DNA from: Cylicocyclus nassatus | Lineage: Eukaryota; Nematoda; Chromadorea; Rhabditida; Strongylidae | Reading direction: 5' to 3' | DNA: 64,000 bases | Assembly (NCBI GenBank): GCA_958299035.1 | Contig: CATQJL010000223.1 | Span: 6,251,753 to 6,315,752, forward strand | Shown: positions 32,476-45,175 of the stretch, one piece after another | Layout of the letters: each line of letters opens with the position of its first letter | Position numbering within the stretch: the first letter of the stretch is position 1 | The notes under the pieces: generated by a model | The model's input: only the letters and a program-made list of their open reading frames with translations | What the model was told of the DNA's origin: nothing | Databases searched by the model: none | Position numbers and translations under genes: made by a program

Positions 32476-34409
32476 TCATTCGGCCTTCTCAAACGCCATG
32501 CAGACACTGTTGATGCAGTATCGTTCCCCGGTGTCCTCTGGACCATCGTCAAATACATGTCCGAGGTGTGCGTTACACTAAACTTTATGGATTACATTGC
32601 TATAGAGAAAAGAGTCTCAAATACTGACAAATTTTCCGCTTGATATGGTGTACTTGCGATGCCAAGATTGGGCGAACGAATTCGCGCGTGGACTAATAGC
32701 CACGCCAGTGATGCCGGCATTTTGCGCGCGCAAGCGGCCGCATTACCTGCGCAGCTGGGTGGAGGACTATATGTCGCCGAATTTGGAAGAGTCCCGCGCG
32801 GATTGTGCTGCATGCGCAGTTGGAGTATTTTGACCGTTTCTGGCGGTTTTTCTTCCACGTTTCTCTCGTTTCGGGCCTTATTCCTCCACCCCGCTTTTCC
32901 TTTTGATGAGTGGAACTCCGAGCGTAAATCGGGGTTGAAAAATAAGCGCTGTTCTGCTTTGTGTGTCCGATTATACGTGTTGTTCCGCTCGTTCATGTCT
33001 TTTCGTTTTAGTCTTGCATAAAAGTATTCTTTTGTTTCCAGGAGGCCGCTGCAACATTTTCGCAGGCATTTTTCTTGAAGGGAGCAAAAATAGTGCAGAA
33101 GAGCAGGAAATTCCATTAATCTGTTGGCCACTTTTGGACTCCTAGCCCCTTACCGTTTTCATTTCATTGTTTTTTCGTTCTTTGTTTTACCCCGCTTCCC
33201 TTCTTGTTGTGTAGCGCTTCGAACTTGAAGCGAGGTAGAAGAAAGAGCGAAAAAGCAATGAAATGGAAAAAGAACGCGGCTGAGAGGATACATGAAGCAC
33301 AACCGCATTCCTTCTTTTACCCCGCTTCAAGTTCGAAGCGCTACACAACGAGAAGGGAAGCGGGGTAAAACAAAGAACGAAAAAACAATGAAATGAAAAC
33401 GAAATGGGGCTAGGAGTTCAAAAGTGGCCAACAGATCAATGGAATTTCCTGCTCTTCTGCACTATTTTTGCTCCCTTCAAGAAAAATGCCTGCGAAAATA
33501 TTGCAGCGGCCTCCCGGAAACAAAAGAATACATTTATGCAAGAATAAAACGAAAAGACATGAACGAGCGGAACAACACGCATAATCGGACACACAAAGCA
33601 GAACAGCGCTTATTCTTCAACCCCGCTTTGCGCTCGGAGTTCCACTCATCAAAAGGAAAAACGGGGTGGAGGAATAAGGTTCGAAATGAGAGAAACCTAG
33701 AAGAAAAACCATCAGAAACGGTCAAAATACTCCAGCTGCGCATGCAGCACAGTTCCGGCACAGTTCGAGAGCTGTGCTGGAACTGTGCCGCTTTGTGCGG
33801 CTCAGTATGAACCCTGCTTATTTGTTCGCGCACAAATTTAGTCGCCCAATGTCGCCGCACACAACTATATCAAGCGAAAAATCTACTGGATTGTATCATT
33901 TGCGAACTCGACGTACGAGGATTCTAGACACGTAAACCAACCTTTTTGCATCGCACTTCGGTTCTTTGTCGGCCGAGAGAGTTATCAGGAATGCGTACGA
34001 TATTCATGTCGTTATCGACCGATTTTGAGAAAGCAGGCCATCCGCAACCAGACCAGTATTTAGAATCAGAGCTGAACCTCATAAAGTTGTCTTAGCATAA
34101 GAGAAATCTTTCGACTTACTTGAAGAGCTCTGCGCCGCAGCAAAGGCAAACGTAACGGCCTTTCTCGAAGAATTTATCGAAAGCACCAGTAAATGGTGCT
34201 TCAGTACCTGGAATGTGACATTCACATGCGGTAGAATACAAAGGACGAAGTAATGACACTTCACGTCGTTTGGCTAAAACGTCGAATCGAACCTGCTTTC
34301 CTGGTAACGTCGTAAACTTCAGCAGGAAGCACTTTCTTCCATTGTTCTTCAGTCACTTCCTTGGGGTCCTTCACGCCTTCAATTTTCTTGATGGCAATGT
34401 CATTAGGAC
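32476..34409 (-). CDS. MSRB: Methionine-R-sulfoxide reductase B (5' exon missing)
   Basis: Exons 34409-34293, 34207-34120, 34077-33942 and 32577-32476 join in phase and give 147 codons plus a completed first codon. The enzyme reduces methionine-R-sulfoxide in proteins. Visible signatures are [16 protein letters not shown], the first zinc pair [12 protein letters not shown], the second zinc pair RCKKC split by the third intron (RCKK/CNAHLGH), and the catalytic cysteine in RYCINS. The protein ends VCMAFEKAE. The first exon, which must end with one base of a codon before GT at 34409, was not found, so targeting is unknown. The last intron (about 1.36 kb) is filled by a large foldback element. 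All introns are GT-AG. Confidence 0.9.
32619..33897. repeat. Large foldback element inside the last MsrB intron
   Basis: Arms of about 600 bp (32619-33260 and 33300-33897) are inverted copies. The outer ends (TTTTCCGCTTGATATGGTG and TATATCAAGCGAAAAATCTA then CTGGATTGTA) relate to the TA-flanked CAGTCGAG family. The centre has inverted GTTCGAAGCGCTACACAACG. Both arms carry the same open frame ([17 protein letters not shown]) only because they are copies. If transcribed within the intron it would form a very long hairpin. Confidence 0.75.
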
Positions 34410-34494
34410 CTGAAACAGTTGAAGTTCAAACACGTGTAAAACAGAAAACCTCCGGTAATTCCGACTCAGCGAACTGCTGCTTCTCGCAAAGGTA

Positions 34495-34745
34495 CATACA
34501 GGGTTCATCAATTGCAGTGTCGGGTGCACTAGCATCTCCACTCCCGCGCGGCACTCCGCATCTCTTCCGCGAACATGCTCTCCGATCATTGCCAATTCGA
34601 CTGGGATCCGGCCTTTCCCACGCTAGAGGTAGGAAAGTGATCAGTGAGCATGTTCGCGAAAGAGGTGCAGAATACATGCGAAGCGGCCGCACGGTAGCGG
34701 AGATGCTTGTGCACCCGACACTGCAACTGAAAGCCCTATACATTT
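34495..34745. repeat. Palindromic MITE upstream of MsrB exon
   Basis: AATTGCAGTGTCGGGTGCAC near 34513 pairs with GTGCACCCGACACTGCAACT near 34710. CTCTTCCGCGAACATGCTC pairs with GAGCATGTTCGCGAAAGAGG. A unique centre of about 60 bases remains. It lies in the probable first MsrB intron. Confidence 0.65.
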
Positions 34746-36232
34746 CGCGATCATGTCAAAACGTGGGCTAAGTCGCAGTATATGCCCTGGGCATAGTTCA
34801 CGCGATTTGCAAAGTAGGACAAGTGTTCCAGGCCGCGCACTTAGGCGTGTGTTTCTTGACGCATTTGTGACAACTACAAAAACTTGGGCCTCAACATTAG
34901 GTGCCCAAGTTGAGTAAAACATTGCTTCCGAAGCGAGAAAAGCTCCCCAAAAAGAGTGATCCGACACTGATATAGACCTCTGCGTGTCGAGGGAGTCGGT
35001 GAGTTTGCGGCTTGCATGCGCATTGAGCTTTCTCAGTTATATCTTTCTCCTTTCAGGCGCTGTTCTGCTATCAGATGTTAGCTTCTGATTACTTGAAACG
35101 ATCTTGAATACAGGATTATTCAACTGGTTTGAGGCCTTGTATCAATTTGCGTGTGCAATGACAGCAAACTCATCGAGCCTTGCGATCACGTAGAGCTCTC
35201 TAACTCCACCTTCTATGCCCACTCCGCCCTTCACAGCAACTATACACATTCTCTTCGCTGTCGTTCAGTTCACTTCTTTGACTAACAGCGAAGTGGATGA
35301 AGTGGATCAAGTATAAAGTGTCGAATGTGCTCGCCATGTGAAGCGCGTACAGCTTCATATGGCGAGCACATTCGACGCACCTTCACGCTTGCCAAGATAT
35401 GGTTCAAGAAAGGTTGTTCCCAGTGTTGCCTACTCTGCAGTTCATATCCAAAATAGGTCCATTGGAAGGTTATAAATGATGAAAACACTAGAGCCGAAAG
35501 TCTTTTTCAGCATTAAAACACATGCCCGAGAGGCTTCCTTTAAGGCAGTAGCTCGCCAAAACCAAACATCCCGAGATTTTGACATGGAAAGTTGCTTGCG
35601 CCCCAAACATGAGAACAGAGCAGGTGCGAGCGCACAGCATTGCTGCCTTTGCCTAGAAAACTGCCCCTAAACCCGTTACGCGCAAGACATTGTAATGCAC
35701 GCGGACAAGCTTGCAATTCTCGCTGCCCGTCATACTCAGACACTCGCGGTTGACTCGCGCAGGGGATCCGCCCACAAAATGGGCGTTCGCAGCAAAATCC
35801 GGTGGACCGGCGCGAGTCATCGTTTTAGTTTCGCCCCGATTTTAGTGCGATTTTGCCGCGACGGGCGAAGATTTCGAAATAACGCACGTATAGGTCAATT
35901 CTTCCTAGCTTTTCTTGCTTCTCTTCCTTTCGATTTGAATTACTCTTTCAATTGTTATTGCGGGGGGGGGGGGGGAGGGTGCTTCAGCACTTTGCTTTCC
36001 ATTGTTTTTCAATCTTTTTGCTTGAAACAGTGGATCCCAACACTTTCTAACTCGATATTTTTGAGATTACTTGTGTGTAGAAAGTCAATCAAATGTTATC
36101 TTACCATGTGCTTCCAACTTTTTATCTGATTATCGGGAGATTTTCTTGCCACGGTTTCGTTGTTTGACCCTTCGTTATTCCTACCAGTTCCGCTATGACC
36201 TCTCACACTATCTTTTGCTTTTCCTTTTTCAG
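34746..36232. other. Non-coding stretch upstream of MsrB
   Basis: The missing first MsrB exon may lie here on the minus strand but could not be identified. A phrase CAGACACTCGCGGTTGACTCG at 35737 recurs inverted near 40600 (a shared repeat end). A G-run occurs at 35961-35973. Confidence 0.35.
35320..35376. other. 25 bp-stem hairpin, pre-miRNA-like
   Basis: GTCGAATGTGCTCGCCAT then GTGAAGC, the loop GCGTACA, and the near-exact complement. The only non-Watson-Crick position would be a G-U pair. Size and single short loop resemble a miRNA precursor, but small palindromic transposons give the same picture. Confidence 0.5.
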
Positions 36233-37266
36233 CTCGACTTTTGAGCTGTTTAGGAAGCCAGGCAGGATTTTGTGGAATCGACACTTCAACCACTGTTTCA
36301 ATAGTGTGAATAACGAAGAGCTAGCCGAAGGAAATTTGGAGAACTTTTTCGAGATCTTGCGAGCAGTTGTACTTAGTGGGTACTCACATGGACTTGTTAT
36401 TTCGGTTATTTCGATTTTTTGAAGAGAAGCTGAACATATGGCGAGACGTCATAGCCTTCTTAGAGTTCGATTTCATTCCTGTGTGTTTGTTGAAGATATC
36501 TAAGGAGGTGAGCCTTGTCGTAACGGAAGATCGAAATTCTAGAATTTCTGCACAGTCTCAGTCTTTCAGATATGCACACTACTAGTTGACTTCCTGCTTA
36601 CTCTTGCCCATGATCTGGAGACACTGGACGCTGAAGATTTCCCGCTGAACGCTCTCCACGCAACATCAACTTTCGAGCGATTTTTGTTGAAGCAAGACGA
36701 AGAAATTATTACCGGTACTCGACAGGTAGCAAACATAAACACCATAAAGTTCTTGACATGACTAAACTTCCATGTTCTAGGCTAAACTGGCTTACATTGG
36801 TTGCCAGCTTGTTCTGATGCTCGGGATAACTTTTCTAGATTAGCTGAATTTACATATTCAGCGAATCTCATGAGATTCGCCCACATTCGCTCACCATTTT
36901 GCGGTGATTCAGCAAGGAGATGAAATTCGACATGAGAATGCATCATATGGCAAAGTTTTTGATCGAGGTGACGTTCTTTGTTTGTGTTGTGTGTTTTTAC
37001 TCGTAAAGTTTCTTTATTGAGATGGCATTCCTGGATGCGTCACTCTCACCGATACTCCCATCACATACGGCATGTGCCTATACATATATTGCTGCTAACT
37101 TATTTGAAACACCCTTTGATAGCGATAAAATGAGGTCAGCTTTTTATTTGTGAGGCTATCATTTCTTCCCCAAGTGATTTCTTAACTTTTTTATATGTAT
37201 GAAATGTTGGAGGTACTAGAACGACTAGACCCTCTGGCGAAATATGGGAAAACTCAGGAGTATAAG
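36233..37266 (+). CDS. Unidentified exons, helical-repeat-like protein
   Basis: Several exon-like frames share one strand: 36233 to about 36377 (FRKPGRILWNRHFNHCFNS), about 36420-36507 (KLNIWRDVIAFLEFDFIPV), 36570-36725 (phase 0 at both ends, ICTLLVDFLLTLAHDLETLD), 37022-37134 (MAFLDASLSPILPSHTACAY) and 37201-37266 (EMLEVLERLDPLAKYGKTQE). The composition, leucine-rich amphipathic helices, resembles HEAT/armadillo-type proteins. The first two frames do not join cleanly, an exon beginning at 36781 hits a stop at 36838, and the 37201 exon lacks an AG acceptor. Either my exon model is wrong or the gene is partly broken. Family not recognised. Confidence 0.35.
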
Positions 37267-39078
37267 GTGAGGACGTTCAGAAGCATCTGTACATATATTC
37301 GAAAGCGCACTTGACTATATAGGGTGCTTCAGTTTTCAATGTGATGTATTTGGTCAGCGCAGTTTTGAGTGCTGTTGTCCGCTGTGAACATCTACTGGTC
37401 CACGCCTGCTGTTGTTTTGCTCATGGAGGGAGTCATATATTATAGTATACTTTCTATATCATGTCATGCAGCATTCGCCAGGTAAGTGAAGTTATTTTTG
37501 TGGGGTGTGCGGCGCTCATCGCCGACAGTGTCGAGTTCGTACTCACCCCAGATGCTGACTTTTGAGGGATTTTCAGTAGCTCATTGAAATCAAAACCGAG
37601 GTTTTTTCTTCAAGATGTCATGTTTTGCTTATCTTCTGTTACTACGGCTTGTAGAGCCTTGTCACGGCTTATAGAGCCTCAGCACCTTTCATTCAACGAG
37701 TTCGCATCGAGCTACATCTTATCGGGTGTGGGAACTTATCTACCCGAAAGACTTGCCCCGCCGTACCTGTGGGTAGTTTGAGCTGTCAGTTATGCTAACA
37801 CCTAATTGAGGATTGAGGGGTTTACCATCTTTTAAGACCAAATTGGGTGGCAACAACGGATTTATTTGAAGGGAATAGTGACGAACAGCGACTGGGCGAT
37901 AGTGACGACTCCAGAACTTGGTATCCAGGCTCTTTTATACAGCCAAATTGGGCGTGTACAGCCTGGATGCCAACTTCTGGCAAGGAATGCTATCAATGCA
38001 GTAGAGTTTCGCCTAATTGAAAGTAGGCGCCGCTGAGTACATTATCAAGGGCCATGAGGGTGACCCGGCAGCTAAACAGGTGCACGGACAATCTGCAACT
38101 TGTCCATGACAGAATGGATACATTCACATAATCGAAGAACACTCGTTAATAATATTATAATTAACGACACCATCACGGTCTTCCCGAACGTACCACTAAC
38201 TTCACTTTCTTTGGGTTCAAAGTTTGCTTTACAAATCTCAGAGGAAATTTGAAGTTTTAGGTATTCAGGGTTATTTTTCCACGCCTTTTTTAAAACGAAC
38301 GAACCCCAAATGTTAGTAACATGAATTCAATTATAAACTATAAGTCGCTTATTCCTCAGCATATATATTGAGTTCAGCAACCCACGAGGTCACCCTTTGA
38401 GTTCACGAACCCACTGCAACCCACCATCTCTAGCTAGGTAATTATTATGGTCACGAAATTCATTAAATAAGTTAATACTGAGTCTGGAACCGGTCACTTC
38501 GTGACCGGTCTTGTCGGTTGAGCCTACCACAGCCTACTACTGTGATAGATGAAAATAGATGAAAACGGCCATAGGAGCGAAAACGGAGCAATAAGCAAAG
38601 AACGAGGAGAACCACCTGACAAACTGCGCAACCAAGAAAATCGTTATTGTACTCCTTGCAAGATGCAGAACAGTGCCGTACTCCGCGCATGAAAGTTTTC
38701 CACTTTCTTGTGACTTGCAGCCAGCAACGATTCCTGCTTTTTCCACATCCTCCACGGGTTAGCTGTCGCGTTCATGTCGTTCTAACGTTTGGAATGGGAT
38801 GAGGAGTATTTTAGGGGCTTCAAAGCGAGTCCTGTAGGAAAACATTGTGTCGCTTGCGAAGTTAGGGGGAGTTGTACGACAATTTGACATCACTGTCGAA
38901 AATGAGGTGATATATGTATATATGTTCTGCTGAGGGTGATGGGAATACTTACATAATCTAAAGAGATGCTCACGTCGAAGACAAGCGATATCAAAATTAA
39001 TATGCAGCATGTGAAAAACATGCAGGCAAGTGTAGAAACACTACAATGCTCATCGAACTCGGTTGTCCGTGTTTGCAG
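37267..39078. other. Stretch between the two exon clusters
   Basis: Coding-like phrases appear (for example HLSFNEFASSYILSGVGTYL near 37690) but I cannot build exons with both splice sites. Around 37900-37980 an imperfect inverted repeat (CCAGAACTTGG...TCCAGGCT / AGCCTGGATGCC) occurs. Whether 36.2-37.3 kb and 39.1-40.1 kb are one gene is unresolved. Confidence 0.3.
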
Positions 39079-40123
39079 GTTAACGCTCTTTTATCGAAGC
39101 TGAGAGAACAAGACAAAGAGTTGAAAAGGTCTTTTCACGTTGCAAAAAATCGGGAGAAATCGTTGCCAAAGGGTTGCTTACTACAGAGAAGTAATATATC
39201 CAGGGTCTGGCATCTTGAAAGTGCACCACCCTTTAAGGTCATCTTGAGATTATTCTCAGTCGACGAGGGAAAAGTATTGATTTTAGGGTCTAAATATGAT
39301 CGAAGTCATGGAAAAGTGGCAGAGACCAAAACGCGCTCATAAGCATGACCATTTCCTGTTGGTCCTCGACTTTTTGCGGCACTTCTTTCTAAATGTACGC
39401 GACTAATAGGTGAAGATGATAAGGTTGTCTCGTGATCACCGTTTAGGCCTGCGAACCTCCAACGGTAATACAAAACTACGCCTGTAGACAGAGCGGGAAG
39501 AAGGGAAAATTTGATCATTTTAAAGACCTCCCAGAAGGATTGGTCGATTTCTTAATAAGTGGGTCGATGTGTATTTAAGTACATTACTTTTGATAACTGA
39601 TTTAGGTTTCGTCCTTGACGCTCTCGGCCTCTACCGCGACGAACTTCTACGGACGCCAGATGAGCATAAGCGGAATTCAATAGGTATGCATGTCCTCGGA
39701 AGACCTTTATGTGCATTGGAATTTAGGTGGTGGTTGTCCTTAGCAGAAGATGATGACGGTCGCGAGAAATTATTCAACGTCCTCTCAGAGAAAAGAGTTG
39801 TATGGAGCGGTCACGCAAGGATAGCAATAGGGAGGGCCTTGTGAGTTTTCTCATAGAGAAGAAGCGATACATACTTCTTAACCTAATTTTGCAGGGCAGA
39901 CATCCGAACATATCATTTTGACCTTGAAAGATCCGCTCTTCATCCATCAAAGGTGATTCATCTGTTTTATGTGGTCCTGGTATCAATAATTCTTGTTTTT
40001 CAGAAAAAACCTGTCGTCATCGAAGACTCTGAAGGCAGGAGTACCGGTACCACTCAGGAAGACCTGGTGATTCAGAAGACTGAATGCGTAGAAGATGAAG
40101 TCGAAGACATCGAGGAAGCCTGA
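39079..40123 (+). CDS. Unidentified gene, 3' exons and acidic C-terminus
   Basis: Exon-like segments: from 39079 after TTTGCAG (VNALLSKLREQDKELKRSFH), from 39289 after GATTTTAG (MIEVMEKWQRPKRAHKHDHF then LLVLDFLRHFFLN), about 39606-39840 (FVLDALGLYRDELLRTPDEH to IAIGRAL), about 39896-39950 (ADIRTYHFDLERSALHPSK) and 40003-40123, an acidic tail ending EDEVEDIEEA and a TGA stop. The last three join in phase. AATAAA at about 40270 would serve as poly-A signal. Leucine-rich helical character suggests a repeat-helix scaffold protein. I do not recognise the family; a large nucleolar HEAT-type protein is one guess. Confidence 0.45.
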
Positions 40124-40319
40124 TGATTTGTCTACATTTTTTGTTGTAGTTGTTTCGTAATCTTGCGTCGTTATAGTGGTGCTTCGAATTTCATACTTGC
40201 TGTCTGTCTGTGTGTCTCATTTCGATGTTAATGTAAAGCTTGCTCGAGAGGATCGTGTGTATTTGTTAATAAATTTCGCGACGTAAGACTGTGTTTTATT
40301 AGCAGAAAAGTTACAAGCA

Positions 40320-42610
40320 TAAGAAGTGGGACGCAAAGAGATTAAGGACATCAGATAAGTGAAAAGGGAGGCGTGAGAGAGGGCTTAGAGGACGCAAAAA
40401 GCTGTCAGTAAGGGCGTAGGCCGCGTGCTCTGAACGCGATCGCGACATTTTGGTGTCTCGCGCAGGTCTCCCCATTTTGCCCCGATTTTGCCGCGCACTT
40501 TTGCCGCGACACAAAATCAGGTGTCCTGATTTTGCCGCGACACCGATTTCGCGAGTCGCCCACGCATTCAATGGCTACACATCGTTTTGCCCTGCGCGAG
40601 TCAACCGCGAGTGTCTGAGTAGAAGGCATGCCGCAATGTTATAATTGCGGTGGTCCCGCAACGATTCCGCCTCTCTAATCATGGCGGGACGTGCTCCACT
40701 CGTCCAAATTCAAAATTGGAGGCCTTGGGAAATGGCGGTTATTGCCATTTTCGCGCTCTTTAAGGTGGATCTCCGGAATTAGCGCCTAGAATTACCGGGG
40801 GGCGCTCGTTACGTGCGGGCTGCCCATTGGAAAACGTCGCAACGCGGCAGCGCGCGGGGAGAAGTAGTGCAGCAAATGTCAAATCTATACACCTAGATCA
40901 TCAATGCTTCTTCTATACTGGCAGTCTTTTACATTCAACAGTTTGTGTCTTTTTGTTCTCCAAAGTGCTAATTTTACAGGTTTTGTGGGGTAACTTCAAA
41001 TAAGTAAGCAAAACTATAATAATATGGGAATAGTCTGTGAACCTCAACAACGGATGAGAGATTGAGAAACTGTGTGCTGAGAATCATGCTAGCCGAATTT
41101 CCCGAGTGCGGTCACTGGCAGCCTGTCGCGCGCGATGTTTTCCAAAGGGCAGTCCGCATGTAACGATACGCACCCAGAATTACCCCAGGTAAGCAAAAAA
41201 ACCCCATGTAGAGAATCTGTCCAGCCGCTGCCTTTAACTTCTACTAGAATTTGGTAAAATGAACTTAAATCGAATGAAGTTCCAATCATACCTACCAAAT
41301 CTTTCTGACGACATAAATCTAGTCTTTAGTATGTTTCCAATGGCGACTGTTGAACCCTGTTGTGAAGCAATTAGTCGACGTAAGGAAAGAGAAAACATCG
41401 AGGTACACAGTACCTCTGCAATGTCTTGGAATGAATGCATGAAATTCTAACAAAACCACATTGATGTTCGAGACTGTCTTTAATGGAAGAGGGATAAGTT
41501 ACTTTTTTCATGGAAGGAAGATTATAATAGGAAAAAAGAGATTCCTAATCAAGCCTAGTTTTGGAAACTAGAATGGAAAAAGAACTTAGCAGACACAATG
41601 ATCAGACGACTGTGCGAGTGCAGTTCCGTACGCTGGTAAAGTGCACTCAAAAGTCAGGACGCGGTCACCGTACGATCCGAATCGATCGACCGTGTTTGTG
41701 TTCGAATTCACCCTATCGGTATCCTGGACTTGTTTTGGAGAATAGGCGGTTGTTGCGAAAGAACTAATCTAAAGACTTGGAGGGGGAGGGACTTAATGTT
41801 GCCCTGAGTTTTCATTCTTGGCAGCGGTCAAATACCCGTCATCCATTGTGAGACTAGAAGAAAGGGGACCGCTTTGTACACATTGTCTTAACTTGCTCCA
41901 ACTTGACCAATCTTGGCTACAAGTTGCAGTTAATTCCAGAAAGACCTCATACTCGTTGAACACAAGATCACGCTTGGTTTTACGATGTGTACAACCATTT
42001 CCAGCCTCTTAGTTTCAGAATGAATGTTAACAAATGACGTTTTCATAAAAGGGCATGCCATGAACGTCAAAAGAGGAAGATTTCGAATTAAGAGAACCAA
42101 ATGAGTGAAGTAAATTTTTGATGGGAAAACCAACTCAAAAAAGCGTCAAGAAAAGCAGAAACAAATAAAAAGGGCTTATATCAATGTAACAAGGATATGT
42201 TGCATGGGTTTGCGAAAATACGAAGGAGAGACTATTTCCCCTGAAAGTGCAAGAAAATGACACGACATACAAATTCTAACGACCTATGAGTATAGTACTA
42301 TAGCTATAACACACATTTCCATTCTTCGTTATAAAACCTCACCAAAGCAACTGCAACCTTTCCCCAGAGACGCAATTTATTCATTTGTTATTGAGGTGAT
42401 GTCATTCACCGCGCTCCAAGCGCATACGCAACGCAACCGCTGAAGCAAGTTGGGAAATGAGATGTTCGATTTTTTTTTCGCTGCTCGTGGCTATTCGTTA
42501 TTCGCCAATTCTTGCGTTGTTTTACAATCATTAGAATATACGTCTTGTTTGAGAAAACCCATCGCGCACCAATTGAAAAGGACACCAAGGATTTTGGAAG
42601 ACAGCCAAGG
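40320..42610. other. Repeat fragments and non-coding DNA before RED
   Basis: At 40480-40625 lie inverted fragments related to the repeat at 35737 (GCGCGAGTCAACCGCGAGTG). At 41217 the phrase CCAGCCGCTGCCTTTAAC is the right end of a TTAA-type foldback element whose left end I cannot locate, so it is truncated or diverged. No gene is supported in 41.25-42.6 kb. Confidence 0.4.
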
Positions 42611-45175
42611 ATGACAGAAACGGCGTAAGTTTTTATTCTTTCTATGGTTTGCAGTATATGTGGAACTGTTGATGTTGATTTTGCACATCATCTGTGAAAA
42701 TTTTATTATGGATATTTCGTTCTTTTTTTGTGCGTATATTTCACTGCATCGCTGAAATATATGATTTGTTTATTTATGGAGCGCCTCGAGCGTGCAGGTG
42801 AAAATGAATATTGGAATTCAGGAACCTCCGCAATGAGGATTTCCGGAAGCTGCTCAGCGCACCGAAAAAACCAGCCGCTGAGACTGCAGCTGCTGAAACT
42901 TCTCATTCTTTTACCCATCGACATCAGCCAAAATCCGATAAGAAAAGAGGAGGAGGTGGTCATAAGCATAAAAAGGTACTTAATCATACATTCATATATC
43001 TTACGTCTCATGGGGTCCTACATTTTTAGGAAAAGAGTGAATTCAATGAAGAGGAATCGAACTTGAAAGAAATTATGAAGAATTATCGGGATCGCGCCCT
43101 CGAACGTCGGCTGAAGGGAAACGATGTAAGTTGTTTACATGTTCAGTTTCTACGTATTTTTGTTGTGATTGTAATAGAATTCTTCATTTAGGATAATGAT
43201 GAGATAGTCAAATTAGCGGCGGCTTATCGTGCAATGCCTGGAGATGCACGTGCAGTTACTGATAAAGCAAATTTGAGGAGGCAAGTTATTGAGGTAAGAG
43301 TTATGTTCAGCTATATCCTTGCTACTCATATTTTACTAGAATCTGTGAGTCTTATATCATTCAGTCGATTTGTCCCCTCCATTCTCTTGAATTTTGATCC
43401 GAAATCGACCGTCTCTGTTTATAGGAGTCAAAGTACCTTGGAGGAGATATGGAGCATACTCACTTAGTAAAAGGTCTTGATTATTCACTGCTTAACAAAG
43501 TACGAAGTGAGATCAACAAATCGCAAGCGGAAGTCGAGGCTGAGGATGAGCTAGAAATGGCCTATGTGGGTTGACATCTTGCATTAAGTTTTGTTTGACT
43601 TACTTGGACTCCCCAATTTAGGATCAAAAAGGTGTAGAAGCAGTAGAAAAGATGTCAGATAATAAAATGGTCAGAGGAATCCATCGAATCTTGTTCAAAA
43701 ACGAGCTACCAGCACGGAACGAATTATTTGGCAAGGGTCGAATGGCGTATGTTGTTGACATGGAAGATGAAGAAGCTGAAATTCCTACAACTCTACTCCG
43801 GTAATTGACTTTCTCTTTTCATCGCTTGAAATATCAAAAATGCGTCTCTTTACTCCGCTATATTGATTAATAACAGGTCATTGCACGATTGTCCAAAAGC
43901 TGAATCTAACGCTAACATCAACGCCAACAACATGTTGATATCAAAGCTGACCCAGGTAGGAAGTTTCATCAGAATTAGAAAATAAATCATCCCAGAATCC
44001 TAACCTATCGTTGAAAATTAGCTGCATCTGTAAAATTATCCAGGTGCTCTCATATCTCCGCTCTGATCATAAAAAGAAGAAGAAGCCTGATATGACGGAC
44101 GAGGAGGTGAAGAAGTATCAGTCTCAGAGCATTTACGAGAACGAGGGTGAATATGCGCCGAAAAGGGATAAGGATCGGTTTGTGCTGTTTGTTTGCTGCC
44201 AGCTCTTTCATGATGATAATCATCATTCAGGGATCGCAAAGATAAGGACAGGGATCAGAGAAAAGATCGCAACTATTTCGACGCAAAGGATGATCGCGCC
44301 AAGAGAGATGACCGAGATAGGAGGGATAGAGATCGCGATAGGTGCGTAACACGTTCATTCTCATGATCCGAATTTTATTTTTATTGTGGTTTGTACCTTT
44401 TGCACTGTTCACTTTGGCATTCAGTTAACAACAACAATGGTCATTGCAGGCGTGGCGGCCGTGATTTTGATCGCCGCGATCGTGATCGTGACAGAGAGCG
44501 CGATCGCGAACGTGATCGCGAAAAGGAGCGTGAACGCGAAAAGGAACGCAAAGAGAGGGAAGAGCGAGATAAAGAAAAACGATTAGAGGAGAAAATAGAG
44601 AAAAGAAGAAAGGAGGCTGAGATGGGAGGGTAGGTTTTTGGGATTTGAAACATTTTGCTTTTTTATGAAACATTTTTTCAGCTACGATGAGTGCTATCCT
44701 GGTGGAATGGCTGAATTGGGCGGAGGTTGGGATTCTGATGAAGAAGACCTGACTATGATGGATATGGGGTCAAAGAAATCCACCATTAAGCGATGGGAAT
44801 TTGACAACGACGACGATTATGAAAAATTCCAGGTAAGCTTTTGGTCAATATTCTTTCTATGGTATGATGTGCTTACCTTCTTTGCTGACATCAACCTAAG
44901 GCCTAGACCATAACTAGCTTTATCTAGGGCTCGCGAGAAGCTATGCCAAAAGCTGCTTATCAGTATGGTGTCAAGACAGGTGATGGAAGGAAGACGAGAA
45001 AGAGTGTGGATGTAAACAAGAAAATCGATAAAGAGCTAAATCAGATCAATAAATTGATTGAAAAACGGAAGAGCGGGCTAGAAGATGACAGGTTTGAGAT
45101 TGCACCGCTTCGCAGCTCTGGTATTGCCAACTCTATGACCATTTTTTCAGGGACTACAAACGTCCGAAGTTTTGA
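42611..45175 (+). CDS. smu-2: RED/IK (SMU-2) spliceosomal protein, complete
   Basis: Thirteen exons (42611-42624, 42822-42975, 43030-43125, 43192-43293, 43425-43565, 43622-43800, 43877-43955, 44044-44177, 44231-44341, 44450-44629, 44682-44832, 44928-45091, 45151-45175) total 1530 nt, one open frame of 509 aa, close to family length (about 550). RED is a B-complex spliceosome component working with SMU1. Signatures: N-terminal NLRNEDFRKLL, the core ESKYLGGDMEHTHLVKGLDY, LISKLTQVLSYLR, the alternating RD/RE tract (about residues 300-385), the C-terminal WDSDEEDL and AMPKAAYQYGVKTGDGRK, and the end DYKRPKF. The last intron (45092-45150) is inferred because it restores this conserved end; reading through would add a different tail. 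AATAAA at 45256. Some donors are weak (GTGGGT, GTTTGT). Confidence 0.95.

Noticed and set aside
32592..33810. Two similar frames beginning [17 protein letters not shown]
   Set aside because: They are mirror copies in the arms of one foldback element within the MsrB intron, with no domain or splice support.
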